From Alteromonadaceae bacterium M269 (GTDB lineage Bacteria; Pseudomonadota; Gammaproteobacteria; Enterobacterales; Alteromonadaceae), in NCBI GenBank assembly GCA_004353515.1, contig SMNZ01000001.1, forward strand, positions 62,001 through 126,000: DNA of 64,000 nucleotides, read 5' to 3'. The position numbers and the translations under genes are program-made. The notes under the pieces are model-generated. The model was given only the letters and a program-made list of their open reading frames with translations. It ran no database searches and had not been told where the DNA came from. Shown here piece by piece: positions 27,064-35,715 of this stretch. How positions within the stretch are numbered: position 1 is the first letter of the stretch; the number at the start of each line of letters is the position of its first letter.

Positions 27064-27828
27064 ATGACAGTCGCTTCTGTACAAGATAAGCACATATTGA
27101 TTACAGGTGGTGCATCGGGAATTGGTGCTGCATCTGCATCTTTACTAGCCAGCCGTGGTGCTAAAGTTACCGTGGCGGACATGAATGTGGAGCTAGGCGA
27201 AAGTCTAGTGAAACAAATCAACGAGCAAGGTCATGTTGCATCTTTCGTTCCTGTTGATGTGAGTGAAGCTGATTCCGTGGCTTCTCTCTTTGCCGCGGCA
27301 AAGGATAATTATGGTCCTGTGAATATTGTTATTAACAATGCTGGCATTGACCATTTACCAGGTGCTCTGGCTGACTTAGATGATGCTGTTTGGCATAAGA
27401 ATATTGCAGTTAACCTGACAGGTGTTTGGTATTGCATGAAACAAAGCGTAAAGCAGATGCTGAGTAACGGTGGTGGGCATATCATCAATATTTCTTCTGT
27501 TGCTGGGATTCACTCCGCACCATTGGTTGCACCTTACTGTGCTGCTAAGCATGGCGTTATTGGTTTAACAAAGACTGCAGCAGTTGAATACGCAAAAGCG
27601 AATATTCGCGTTAATGCCGTATGCCCAAGTTTTATTCGTACGCCTATGGTTGAGAAGATGCTGGAGCAAGTCGGCGAGAAAATGGCGACTAGGCTGATAA
27701 AAGGCAATCCAATGAAACGATTGGGTGAAGCAGATGAAATTGCTGCGACCATTGCATGGTTATGCAGCGATGAATCTAGTTTTATGACAGGACATAATGT
27801 TGTCTTAGATGGCGGAATGACAGCTTAA
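27064..27828 (+). CDS. Short-chain dehydrogenase/reductase
   Basis: Classical NAD(P)-dependent SDR, 254 residues. TGGASGIGAASA (cofactor loop) at residue 14, an acidic residue at the end of beta-2 (VADMN) suggesting NAD preference, NNAGID near 93, catalytic Ser in INISSVAG near 140, YCAAKHG near 156 and C-terminal MTGHNVVLDGGMTA. A 3-hydroxyacyl-CoA or alcohol dehydrogenase role fits the operon, which is read here as a degradation pathway for a branched or modified acyl chain (inference). Confidence 0.9.
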   Translation: MTVASVQDKHILITGGASGIGAASASLLASRGAKVTVADMNVELGESLVKQINEQGHVASFVPVDVSEADSVASLFAAAKDNYGPVNIVINNAGIDHLPGALADLDDAVWHKNIAVNLTGVWYCMKQSVKQMLSNGGGHIINISSVAGIHSAPLVAPYCAAKHGVIGLTKTAAVEYAKANIRVNAVCPSFIRTPMVEKMLEQVGEKMATRLIKGNPMKRLGEADEIAATIAWLCSDESSFMTGHNVVLDGGMTA

Positions 27829-27839
27829 GGAACTTAAAA

Positions 27840-28604
27840 ATGAATACAAACCCATTTGATTTAACGGGCAAAGTTGCCTTAGTCACTGGTGCAAGTCGAG
27901 GCATTGGTGAATCTATCGCTAAGCTTTTAGCGGCCTATGGTGCAGAAGTTATTGTATCAAGTCGTAAGATTGATGGATGCGAAGCTGTAGCTCAGAGTAT
28001 CAGAGACTCTGGCGGTAAAGCAGAAGCCTTTGCATGTCATATCGGGAATATGGATGATATTTCAAATACCTTTGCGCATACTAAAGAGAAGTACGGTAAG
28101 TTAGACATCCTGGTCAATAATGCTGCGGCTAACCCATATTTTGGGCACATTCTGGATACCGACTTAAGCGCTTACGATAAGACAGTAGACGTGAATATTC
28201 GCGGCTATTTCTTTATGTCTGTTGAAGGCGGCAAAATGATGAAAGAGCAGGGCGGTGGCGTCATCTTGAATACCGCTTCTGTTAACGGTGTCACACCTGG
28301 ACATATGCAGGGCATATACTCCATCACAAAAGCGGCAGTCATTAATATGACTAAAGCCTTCGCGAAAGAATGCGGCCCACTGAATATCCGTGTTAACGCT
28401 TTACTACCGGGCCTAACAGATACTAAGTTTGCGTCTGCATTAACATCAAACGATAAGATACTGAAAACAGCACTAGCAACAATTCCTTTAGGGCGTGTTG
28501 CCGACCCGGATGAAATGGCCGGTACGGTTCTTTATTTGGTATCTGACGCATCGAGCTATACAACGGGAACAACGGTTACTGTTGACGGTGGCTATACGAG
28601 CTAA
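27840..28604 (+). CDS. Short-chain dehydrogenase/reductase
   Basis: Second SDR of the operon, 254 residues, 11 bp after the first. Cofactor loop TGASRGIGESIA at residue 17, SSRKID after beta-2 (basic, suggesting NADPH), NNAAANPYFG near 94, catalytic ILNTASVNG near 143, YSITKAAVINMTKAFA near 160 and C-terminal YTTGTTVTVDGGYTS. It differs clearly from its neighbour, so this is not a recent tandem duplication. Probably a second oxidoreduction step in the same pathway. Confidence 0.9.
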   Translation: MNTNPFDLTGKVALVTGASRGIGESIAKLLAAYGAEVIVSSRKIDGCEAVAQSIRDSGGKAEAFACHIGNMDDISNTFAHTKEKYGKLDILVNNAAANPYFGHILDTDLSAYDKTVDVNIRGYFFMSVEGGKMMKEQGGGVILNTASVNGVTPGHMQGIYSITKAAVINMTKAFAKECGPLNIRVNALLPGLTDTKFASALTSNDKILKTALATIPLGRVADPDEMAGTVLYLVSDASSYTTGTTVTVDGGYTS

Positions 28605-28648
28605 GTGATGACTGGCTGTTGAGTTATCTATTTTTCAGGTGATACGAT

Positions 28649-28675
28649 AAAATGGGGGCTTAGCCTCCATTTTTT
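28649..28675 (+). terminator. Rho-independent terminator of the acyl-CoA operon
   Basis: AAAATGGGGGC / GCCTCCATTTT stem with one G-T pair, loop TTA, then T-run. It ends the SDR operon and lies only 10 bp before the next start codon at 28685, so that gene must be expressed by read-through or from a promoter overlapping this hairpin. Confidence 0.8.
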
Positions 28676-28684
28676 AGGACTTTT

Positions 28685-29242
28685 ATGCTTCTACTTATTG
28701 CGACCGACATTTTTGGTATCGGTCCTCATATTGATGACATGATCCACCGTGTACTACCTCCTAATGTTAATTGCATGGTCATTGATCCGTACGGTGCGCA
28801 AGAACAAAACTTCAGTTCAGAGCAAGACGCCTACGAGATTTTCACTGAAGAAGGGGGAATTGATTTATATTGTGAGAACTTGACGCGTGCACTAGAGGAG
28901 CTAAATCCTGATTTTGTCATAGGTTTTAGTGCTGGTGGAGCGGCATTATATAAATCGCTGAGCCTGTTAAGTGATTCAAGTGTGCAAGGACTACTGGCTT
29001 TTTATCCTTCTCAAATACGACATTTTGACGATTTAACCCCTTCTGTTCCAACGTCAATTATCTTCCCTGAAAAAGAACCTCATTTTGATGTGCAAGTTTT
29101 AGGTGAAAACCTTGGTCAAATAAATAACGTTCAATGTCAGTATGCGAAATTCGCGCATGGCTTTATGAATCCGTACTCAGATAATTACTCCGAAGAAGCC
29201 GAAGAACTATACATAGAGCGCATTAAAGACTGGCTTTCATAG
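28685..29242 (+). CDS. Small alpha/beta hydrolase, dienelactone hydrolase-like
   Basis: 185-residue cytoplasmic protein. GFSAGGAALYKSL near residue 80 is a nucleophile elbow (G-x-S-x-G) and KFAHGFMNPYSDNYSEEA near 160 resembles the His-containing C-terminal motif of dienelactone hydrolases. An acid residue could come from FPEKEPHFD. It is shorter than a typical DLH (about 230), lacking part of the cap. Substrate unknown. Confidence 0.65.
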   Translation: MLLLIATDIFGIGPHIDDMIHRVLPPNVNCMVIDPYGAQEQNFSSEQDAYEIFTEEGGIDLYCENLTRALEELNPDFVIGFSAGGAALYKSLSLLSDSSVQGLLAFYPSQIRHFDDLTPSVPTSIIFPEKEPHFDVQVLGENLGQINNVQCQYAKFAHGFMNPYSDNYSEEAEELYIERIKDWLS

Positions 29243-29317
29243 CAAAAGCTTCGCTAAATCACTAGCGGAACTTTACTTATCAGTTTGGGGTATTGTCTGT
29301 CGTCAATATCCTTAATC

Positions 29318-29585
29318 TAGAGCGTGTTGATCTTTGCTGTATAGGTTTTGTTCTAAATAAAGGCATTTTGACTACGGCGTAAGTTTGCAGGCTTGGCTAT
29401 CCAAGTCAAAAGCTGACAACAAAAAGCAAGATGCCTTTATAACGAATCCGAAGGACAGCGTTTGTTTGCTACTTAATTCGGCGTCAGAGTCTGTTTGTGT
29501 AGATGGCTACACTACACAGCCTCTTTCTTGCCTAAATAGCAAACAACTCGCTGCAAAAGCATACAGTAAAGATCAACACGCTCTG
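29318..29585. repeat. 266-nt structured repeat, copy 2
   Basis: Closed by a 24-bp inverted repeat (29319-29342 with 29561-29584, one G-T pair). Internal stems match copy 1 in position: 29357-29366/29431-29440, hairpin GGCTTGG/CCAAGTC (29390-29407), 29456-29471/29537-29553 and hairpin 29486-29502/29507-29524 with loop ATGG. Conserved unpaired segments include TTTTGTTCTAAATAAAGGC, GGACAGCGTTTGTTT and AACAACTCGCTGCAAAA. An 83-codon open frame across it is not a believable gene. Flanking DNA from 29243 to 29776 holds nothing else I recognise. Confidence 0.85.
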
Positions 29586-29776
29586 AATATTTTAAAAAAG
29601 AAACATAACAATCTTAATTCACCTACAACTAGTTGATTTGCTTGCGAATACTTCGTTTACATACTTTTAACATGTTGTTTTTATTGAATTTAATTATAAA
29701 TAATTCGATTTGATATGAACTTTTTTTAGCATGGTTAAGGTCTTGTTCATTATCTTGTGAAACTTTTGAGATAATT

Positions 29777-30313
29777 ATGAAGAATTTAGCTATTGCACTT
29801 GCTTTCCTTTTCGTGAGCCTTTTCTCAGTGACAAGCCAGGCACATCAGGCCGTGGCTGTCGATTATCTAATTGGAGAAAGTGATGTTTCAGGGTTCAGGT
29901 TAGCCTACAGGCCTTATGAAGGTGAATTTAAGAAATTCAAATGGCTTGGAACCTTAGACGTTTATTGGGAAGTTAGTTTCAACGTTTGGGAGTTTTCAGA
30001 TACCAACAGGACAGAAACGGACTTTGCAATAGCCATTTCGCCTGTGTTTTCCAAGCAATTTACTACGCTTTGGGGTAGACCGCTTAAATGGGAGGCGGGT
30101 ATCGGTATATCTTTAGTTGATGATACAGAATTCGCTGGCAAGGACATTGGTTCACATTACCAATTTGAAGATAGATTGGGGCTAACGCTTGTCCTAGATA
30201 AAGAAGGAAAACAGTCTGCGTCTATCCGATACTTTCACTACTCGAATGGTGGTTTGGACAGCAACAACCCTGGATTGGATTTTCTAAACCTGTCATATGT
30301 TTACAGGTTCTAA
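29777..30313 (+). CDS. PagL-like lipid A 3-O-deacylase / acyloxyacyl hydrolase
   Basis: 178-residue outer-membrane beta-barrel. Signal peptide to about residue 22 (MKNLAIALAFLFVSLFSVTSQA), alternating aromatic beta-strands, and a C-terminal Phe (YVYRF) typical of outer-membrane proteins. The signature IRYFHYSNGGLDSNNPGLDF near residue 150 matches the PagL active-site block, with the catalytic His and Ser in HYSN. The third catalytic position, Glu in Pseudomonas PagL, aligns with Asp here (GLDF). Likely trims lipid A at the 3 position. Confidence 0.75.
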   Translation: MKNLAIALAFLFVSLFSVTSQAHQAVAVDYLIGESDVSGFRLAYRPYEGEFKKFKWLGTLDVYWEVSFNVWEFSDTNRTETDFAIAISPVFSKQFTTLWGRPLKWEAGIGISLVDDTEFAGKDIGSHYQFEDRLGLTLVLDKEGKQSASIRYFHYSNGGLDSNNPGLDFLNLSYVYRF

Positions 30314-30327
30314 AACTATGGAGAGAG

Positions 30328-30368
30328 TTGGGTACCAGTCACACTAAATTGGTACCCGATTATTTTGT
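30328..30368. terminator. Terminator between convergent PagL-like and lipoprotein genes
   Basis: TTGGGTACCA (30328-30337) pairs with TGGTACCCGA (30350-30359), with one G-T pair, followed by TTATTTTGTT. Suitable as terminator for the plus-strand gene. Confidence 0.65.
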
Positions 30369-30376
30369 TCTAAATA

Positions 30377-30973
30377 CTAAGAACGTTTAATAACAAAGAT
30401 GTGTTCTTCATCATTAAATCTTACTGTGACTTTATAATTTTCAACGTCCCTTTCTAGCCTATCAAAAGCAATATAACCGCCGTATGAAGTGTTGGGTTCG
30501 ATTTCAGAGTCCATTAACTGATTAGCAACATATCGTTCGTAGTTATTACTAGAACCATCGGTACCTCGGGTATTTCTTTGACGACTCTCTCTATCTGAAT
30601 TTCCACTGCCTTTGAGTAATCTTTCTAGCCGGCTAATTCTATTTTGTCGTTCCTCTTTGAGTGCCTCGGGATCTTTAAGTGTGAGAACTCGTCCATCGGC
30701 TTCAACAGTAATATTGCCTAATGTAATCAATTGTGTTTCATCATGATTATTGTGAACGCCCACATAGACAGAGGGGTAATCAAACTTGGAGTCAATAAAC
30801 GAATCCACTTCAACAGATACAATAGAATTCTTCTGTGAAACGACTTTGCTGAAATGAGCTTCTGATTGGCCATACTGATTTGTACTGGCGACGGCCTGAT
30901 AGTCCGGCGTGACTAAACAACCTTGTAATCCAAATCCTACCGCGGTTGCTAACAACAGTTTTCTTATATCCAT
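30377..30973 (-). CDS. Lipoprotein of unknown function
   Basis: 198 residues beginning MDIRKLLLATAVGFGLQGC: a lipoprotein signal with lipobox LQGC, lipidated at Cys19. The body is predicted beta-rich with a charged central stretch (EALKEERQNRISRLERLLKG) and a Ser/Arg/Asn-rich loop. No family recognised. It ends in EEHIFVIKRS. It stands alone, convergent with the PagL-like gene. Confidence 0.75.
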   Translation of the reverse strand: MDIRKLLLATAVGFGLQGCLVTPDYQAVASTNQYGQSEAHFSKVVSQKNSIVSVEVDSFIDSKFDYPSVYVGVHNNHDETQLITLGNITVEADGRVLTLKDPEALKEERQNRISRLERLLKGSGNSDRESRQRNTRGTDGSSNNYERYVANQLMDSEIEPNTSYGGYIAFDRLERDVENYKVTVRFNDEEHIFVIKRS

Positions 30974-31472
30974 AATGTCATCCTTAAGTTGCTGAAATTA
31001 TGATTCAGATGAATGCTGGTTTTGCACCACTACTGAACCGCTTCATCAAAGTAATCAACGGCAAAATTTTTGTCAAGACGAGGGGAAGATACAAATTTCG
31101 TTCTAATATTTTATTGATTTTAAATCCGGTAAGGATTTGGTTTATGAGCATCTTGTAGAGTTTAATTAGCAGTGATTCAGTGTCTACAACGAATCATTCG
31201 GTAATAATAACCGCTGTATCAAAAGTCACTTTTTTAGATAAAAACGAGCTGAAATTATTGTGAATACCCAAAATCATTGGAAATGCGCAGCGGCAGCAAA
31301 CGTATGAGGTCACATGAGCTTAGAGTGTAAGTGATTGTGGCGAATGAGCGCAGCTAACAAACCGGCATTTTCAAGGATAACGGATATCGATGTTGAGGTT
31401 TATTCAGCACACCTATTCGGTAGGAATAAGTGTGCTTTGATGAATTAGGTAGAAATGAGAAAACAACAACTG
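30974..31472. other. Intergenic region without recognised gene
   Basis: 499 bp between the lipoprotein start and the puuD end. It must contain the promoter of the minus-strand lipoprotein gene. The only structure I see is the hairpin at 31406-31436 near puuD. No convincing coding or decayed gene. Confidence 0.4.
31406..31436 (-). terminator. Hairpin at the end of the purine operon
   Basis: AGCACACCTATTC (31406-31418) pairs with GAATAAGTGTGCT (31424-31436) with one C-A mismatch. It lies 37 bp past the puuD stop on the minus strand. No T-run follows on that strand, so it may act as a 3' stabilising hairpin. Confidence 0.45.
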
Positions 31473-32681
31473 CTAATTGTTGAGGTTCTCAAAGTACCAT
31501 TTTGCGATTAGCTGCCTTTCTTCTTCTGTCATATTGGTTTTATTCAGAAACGGCATATCTTTCGTTTGAGCCGTTCTCAGATAAATTGGAGCAGCACGCT
31601 GTTCAATTTGCTCCCAGCTGTCTAAAACCAAACCTAAAGGTGCCACTTTAAAAGTGTCGTCTGTAGGTGTTGCAGAATGGCATCCAACGCAATGTTTCTT
31701 GATTAGGTTGTGAACATCGTCCTGATTAACTTTAACTTCGCTAGTAGAAGAGCTGTTATTGACTAAAGCTCCTTGAGGTTGCTTAGGCCAGGATACCCAT
31801 ACGCTAAGTAACAACATGGCGACTGCACCTGAAATCAATATTGAAGGCTTTGTTTTACCTGTATGCTTCAAGTTAAAGAAGTGCCTAATCCAAGCTGATA
31901 TAACACCTATCAATATGAGCACTAGCCAGTTTTGAGGGTGTTGATAAGTCATTGGGTAGTGGTTGCTTATCATGATAAACAGCAAAGGTAGTGTCAGGTA
32001 ATTGTTATGCACCGAGCGAAGTTTTGCTCCTAATCCCCAACTTGGATCAATGGGCTTTTTATTGGCAACGGCATCAACCATTAAGCGTTGTGATGGCATA
32101 ATTTTGAAGAAAACGTTACCGGCCATAATGGTGCCAATTAACGCGCCCACATGAATGTAAGCTCCACGGCCGCTGAACCAGTGTGTCGCCAACCAGCTAG
32201 CAAGACTCAGCAAAACTAGGAAGAATAAACCGAATACAACAGGTGAATTGGCAAGAGGGCTACGACAAGCTATTTCATATATCGCGAGGCCGCCAAAGAT
32301 AAAACCCAAACCGAGCGCTACAGCTGTTGCTGGTGACATATCCATAACAGCAGGATCGATGAGATAAGCTGAGGCACCAAAATAATAAACAAGAGTGAGC
32401 AACAATATGCCGCTTATCCAGGTTGTGTATGCTTCCCATTTGAACCAATGGAGTGGTTCAGGCATTTGTTCTGGTCCGTATTCATATTTGGCGACTTCGT
32501 AAAACCCACCGCCGTGCACTGCCCATAAATCACCTTTGATCCCTTTTTGCTTTTTCCAATCGGGTGGCGTTTTAAGGTTGTTATCTAACCAAATAAAGTA
32601 AAAAGAAGCGCCAATCCAGGCCACTCCGGCGATGACATGGAACCAACGGACAAATAAAGAAAACCACTCAAGCCATGGCAT
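31473..32681 (-). CDS. puuD: Membrane urate hydroxylase with cytochrome c domain
   Basis: Oxidises urate to 5-hydroxyisourate, replacing soluble uricase. 402 residues. The N-terminal membrane part (about residues 1-300) has eight or so TM helices starting WLEWFSLFVRWFHVIAGVAWIG, typical of PuuD. A periplasmic cytochrome c domain follows, with heme motif CVGCH near residue 330 and an axial Met candidate in KDMPFLNKTNM. Electrons therefore go to the respiratory chain and no H2O2 is made. It is the last gene of the xdhA-to-puuD operon, overlapping guaD by 14 bp. Confidence 0.93.
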   Translation of the reverse strand: MPWLEWFSLFVRWFHVIAGVAWIGASFYFIWLDNNLKTPPDWKKQKGIKGDLWAVHGGGFYEVAKYEYGPEQMPEPLHWFKWEAYTTWISGILLLTLVYYFGASAYLIDPAVMDMSPATAVALGLGFIFGGLAIYEIACRSPLANSPVVFGLFFLVLLSLASWLATHWFSGRGAYIHVGALIGTIMAGNVFFKIMPSQRLMVDAVANKKPIDPSWGLGAKLRSVHNNYLTLPLLFIMISNHYPMTYQHPQNWLVLILIGVISAWIRHFFNLKHTGKTKPSILISGAVAMLLLSVWVSWPKQPQGALVNNSSSTSEVKVNQDDVHNLIKKHCVGCHSATPTDDTFKVAPLGLVLDSWEQIEQRAAPIYLRTAQTKDMPFLNKTNMTEEERQLIAKWYFENLNN

Positions 32682-33984
32682 TTATGGCCTCCTTCTGTTT
32701 ATAAGCTAATTCTCCTGCTACCCAAGTACTGTTGATTGCACGATCATCACCAAGCAGGCTTAATGCAAATAAAATATCTTTAGGGTCTGTACTGTTTGAG
32801 AGTCGCAGTTCTGTTAATGCATCAAACTTAGGCTCTAACACAACAAAATCGGCATCTGTTCCCGGATTCAGGTTGCCAATCTTATCTTGCAAGTCTAATG
32901 CTGTAGCTGCACCTTGAGTCATTAGATAAAGCCCCGAAAGAGCTGATAGCTTTTGATTCTGTAGCTGGCAAACTTTGTAAGCTTCGCCCATGGTTTTTAA
33001 TAAAGAAAAGCTGGTTCCAGCACCAACATCGGTTGCTAATCCCACAGAAACCCCTTCAGCTTTTGAACGCTCGTAATCAAACAGTCCGCTGCCAAGAAAC
33101 AGATTAGATGTGGGGCAAAATGCAATGCTGGCTTCGCGTTCTTTAAGTAATTGCCATTCTTCATTTTCCAGGTGCAAGCAATGACCAAATACAGCGCGCT
33201 TACGCACTAAATGATGTTGCTCGTATACATCTAAATAGTTCTTCGCACTTGGGAATAAACTCTTAACCCAATCAATTTCTTTGGTATCTTCAGATAGGTG
33301 TGTTTGGATAAAAGTACTTGGATATTGTTCAGCCAATTCACCAATAAGGGCGAGCTGTTTTTCTGTGCTGGTGGGAGCAAACCTTGGTGTTAATGCATAA
33401 TAAAGTCGGTCTTTCTCATGCCATTGCTCTATTAGCTCTGCACTTTCTCGTTGCGCTTTTTCAGCTGTGTCTTGCAGCCAATCAGGGCAGTTTCTATCCA
33501 TGCAAACTTTACCAGCGACGAGGCACATGTTTTTTTGCTGTGCGGCACTGAACAAAGAATCCGCCGCCGACTTGTGAACGGTTGAATAAACCAAGCCTGT
33601 TGTTGTGCCATTTCTCAATAATTGATCAAGAAAGATATCCGCAACCTTTGATGCGTATTCAGGCTCTGCGAATTTACGCTCAGTAGGAAATGTATAGTTC
33701 TCCAACCAATCGAGTAGCTTTTCACCATAACACGCAATCATTTCTGTTTGAGGGAAGTGCAGGTGACTGTCGATGAGACCTGGTATCAGTAATTTACCTG
33801 AGTAGTCATGTCTTAAGCAGGGAATGTGTTCATATTGGCGAGTGAGCTCTGATGACGGCCCAATGGCTTTTATTTTTGCATCTTCAACAACTAACATACC
33901 ATCAGCGAAATATTCGAAGTCGGCATCGGGCTGATTCGTTGTTTTAGGAAAGTGCAATATTGATGCACGGAAAATGGTAATCAT
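32668..33984 (-). CDS. guaD: Guanine deaminase
   Basis: Zinc amidohydrolase that deaminates guanine to xanthine, feeding xanthine dehydrogenase. 438 residues. LIPGLIDSHLHFPQTEMI near residue 67 carries the HxH metal ligands and the GuaD-specific FPQ. Further ligands are in FIQTHLSEDTKEIDW and VFGHCLHLENEEW, and the metal Asp in GLATDVGAGTSFSL near 320. It lies between uraH (15 bp upstream) and puuD (14 bp overlap), giving the operon entry points for guanine as well as xanthine and hypoxanthine. Confidence 0.95.
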   Translation of the reverse strand: MITIFRASILHFPKTTNQPDADFEYFADGMLVVEDAKIKAIGPSSELTRQYEHIPCLRHDYSGKLLIPGLIDSHLHFPQTEMIACYGEKLLDWLENYTFPTERKFAEPEYASKVADIFLDQLLRNGTTTGLVYSTVHKSAADSLFSAAQQKNMCLVAGKVCMDRNCPDWLQDTAEKAQRESAELIEQWHEKDRLYYALTPRFAPTSTEKQLALIGELAEQYPSTFIQTHLSEDTKEIDWVKSLFPSAKNYLDVYEQHHLVRKRAVFGHCLHLENEEWQLLKEREASIAFCPTSNLFLGSGLFDYERSKAEGVSVGLATDVGAGTSFSLLKTMGEAYKVCQLQNQKLSALSGLYLMTQGAATALDLQDKIGNLNPGTDADFVVLEPKFDALTELRLSNSTDPKDILFALSLLGDDRAINSTWVAGELAYKQKEAINAMA

Positions 33985-33999
33985 AGTCAGCGGGAAACC

Positions 34000-34326
34000 T
34001 TAGCTACCACGGTAGCTGCTGAAACCATAGGGTGAGATCAATAAGGGGATATGGTAGTGCCCACCTTCTTCTGATATTTGAAAGCAAATATCAACCTGAG
34101 GGTAAAATGATGACTGATGGTGTTCTTGTAAATAGTCGCCAGTGAGAAAGCGCAACTGATAAACACCGGCATGAAACTCGGTATCTCCCCAATCATTGCA
34201 TCGGCCGTCATTATTCGTAATAGCTTCAACCGTTTGACCATCTGGTGTTGTTAATACCAGTTTCATGGCTTCCGCAGGCTTGCCTAATGTTGTATCTAAA
34301 ACATGACTGGATAAACTAGATTTCAT
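34000..34326 (-). CDS. uraH: 5-hydroxyisourate hydrolase (transthyretin-like)
   Basis: Hydrolyses 5-hydroxyisourate to OHCU. 108 residues, usual length. N-terminal SSHVLDTTLGKPAEAM with the catalytic His, and the diagnostic C-terminus SPYGFSSYRGS ending in YRGS. ATG 34326 has GGTGGA upstream; a GTG at 34338 would add four residues. Either way the gene overlaps the end of uraD. Confidence 0.95.
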   Translation of the reverse strand: MKSSLSSHVLDTTLGKPAEAMKLVLTTPDGQTVEAITNNDGRCNDWGDTEFHAGVYQLRFLTGDYLQEHHQSSFYPQVDICFQISEEGGHYHIPLLISPYGFSSYRGS

Positions 34327-34852
34327 TCGGGTTTCCACCGTTTTCTATACCTTTGCCAATGCGTAGCAAAGCGATTTTAAGTTGTTCTTGAGAGGCGATA
34401 AGCAATTCTTGTTCTCTCGTATTACTGATGCGTTCTTTTAATGCATTAAGCATAAAACCAGCACTGAGTCCGGTAGCACATATAATGAAAATAAATCCAA
34501 ACTTTTCTTTGTATGCTAAGTTCAACTCATGAAGTTCTTGGAGTTCTTCTTCTGACGCAGAGGCTGTACCTGATTGCTCGTTACCAGCCATTGCTTTGGT
34601 GTTATTAAATTTTGCACGCAAACTATTAATATCACCTATCATCGGATGAGCTTCAAATGCCTCCAACCAGTCATCTTCTTTGGTTAGGGCCCATTTCTCT
34701 TTAGCGATGCTCTCAATGTTACTCATCTTGGTATAGGGCCTTGCAGCAGCCATCATTTGATACCAAGACACTGAAGCGCAACAGGCTTCAAACCAAGCTT
34801 CTGCTTCGTGAGGTGGGAGTTGATTTAAATTATCAACGCTTATTGTTGTCAT
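34316..34852 (-). CDS. uraD: OHCU decarboxylase
   Basis: Decarboxylates 2-oxo-4-hydroxy-4-carboxy-5-ureidoimidazoline to S-allantoin. 178 residues. LNQLPPHEAEAWFEACCAS at the start, the catalytic-His motif AHPMIGDI near residue 68, NEQSGTAS near 92 and NLAYKEKFGFIFIICATG near 115 are all family landmarks. Its ATG overlaps the xdhC stop by 4 bp and its end overlaps uraH, so the two successive enzymes are translationally linked. Confidence 0.95.
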   Translation of the reverse strand: MTTISVDNLNQLPPHEAEAWFEACCASVSWYQMMAAARPYTKMSNIESIAKEKWALTKEDDWLEAFEAHPMIGDINSLRAKFNNTKAMAGNEQSGTASASEEELQELHELNLAYKEKFGFIFIICATGLSAGFMLNALKERISNTREQELLIASQEQLKIALLRIGKGIENGGNPNEI

Positions 34853-35703
34853 AAAATGTCACTTAATACTTTGCTCGTTTTCCAAGCTAATTTGTTATCT
34901 GTTTCAGCAAGAGAGGAATGCGACTTTTGTTTGTCGAGCCATTGAATGATTTGAGCACTAATCGATACCGCAACTTCGATTGGCTGTTTCCCTGGAACAT
35001 CAAGCAACCCAACGGGGCTGATTAACCGGCTGATCTGCTCCTCGCTAAACTCTCGATGTGCTAAACGGGTTTGAAAGCGACGAGCTTTTGTTTCTGAACC
35101 AATCATTCCAAGGTAAGAAATATCTGGACGGCTCAGTGCTTGGCGGACAATATCAAAATCTAACTGATGATTGTGTGTCATGATCAGTATGCCCGAATTT
35201 TCGGCGAGATCTCTGACAATTTCAGAAGGCTCGTCAACAACTATGCAGTCAACGTTGGCTTCACCTGCATGATTATGCGGAAATAGCTCCGCTCGAGAAT
35301 CTATCCAACTAATTTTTAATGGCAACTGGCTAAGAATAGGAACAAGTGCTTTTGCGACATGGCCTGAGCCAAAGATAGCGAGCGGTTGTCCATGATTCAC
35401 CATCACTTCGAACAGAATGTGAGTTGCACCACCACAGCACTGACCTAACTTGCTTGATAGAGGGTAGTGTTCAACAAGTTGTGCTTGCTTATTCTGAGCA
35501 AGTAACTCACGCGCTTTTTGTGTGACTGCATGTTCTAAGTGACCACCGCCAATAGTGTCAAAGGTTTGCTCAGCAGTGACTAACATCTTGGCGCCGTTTT
35601 CTCTTGGCGTCGAACCGGCTGATGACAAAACTGTCACCAACACATAATTCAGGCCCTTTGTTTGATGCTTATGAAGGGCGTCAAACCAACGGTTTGTGTC
35701 CAT
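34849..35703 (-). CDS. xdhC: Xanthine dehydrogenase accessory protein XdhC
   Basis: Binds molybdenum cofactor, promotes its sulfuration and inserts it into the XdhB subunit. 284 residues. LVTVLSSAGSTPRENGAKM near residue 22, GGGHLEHAV near 52, KLGQCCGGATHILFE near 85 and Rossmann-type LAIFGSGHVAKALVPIL near 110, typical of XdhC. It lies between xdhB (12 bp) and uraD (4 bp overlap). Confidence 0.94.
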   Translation of the reverse strand: MDTNRWFDALHKHQTKGLNYVLVTVLSSAGSTPRENGAKMLVTAEQTFDTIGGGHLEHAVTQKARELLAQNKQAQLVEHYPLSSKLGQCCGGATHILFEVMVNHGQPLAIFGSGHVAKALVPILSQLPLKISWIDSRAELFPHNHAGEANVDCIVVDEPSEIVRDLAENSGILIMTHNHQLDFDIVRQALSRPDISYLGMIGSETKARRFQTRLAHREFSEEQISRLISPVGLLDVPGKQPIEVAVSISAQIIQWLDKQKSHSSLAETDNKLAWKTSKVLSDIL

Positions 35704-35715
35704 TGATAATCTCCC

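Noticed and set aside
29385-29636. 83-codon open frame across the second structured repeat
   Set aside because: Starts inside the repeat at a stem and runs past its end; no ribosome site, no protein-like composition, and copy 1 does not preserve it.
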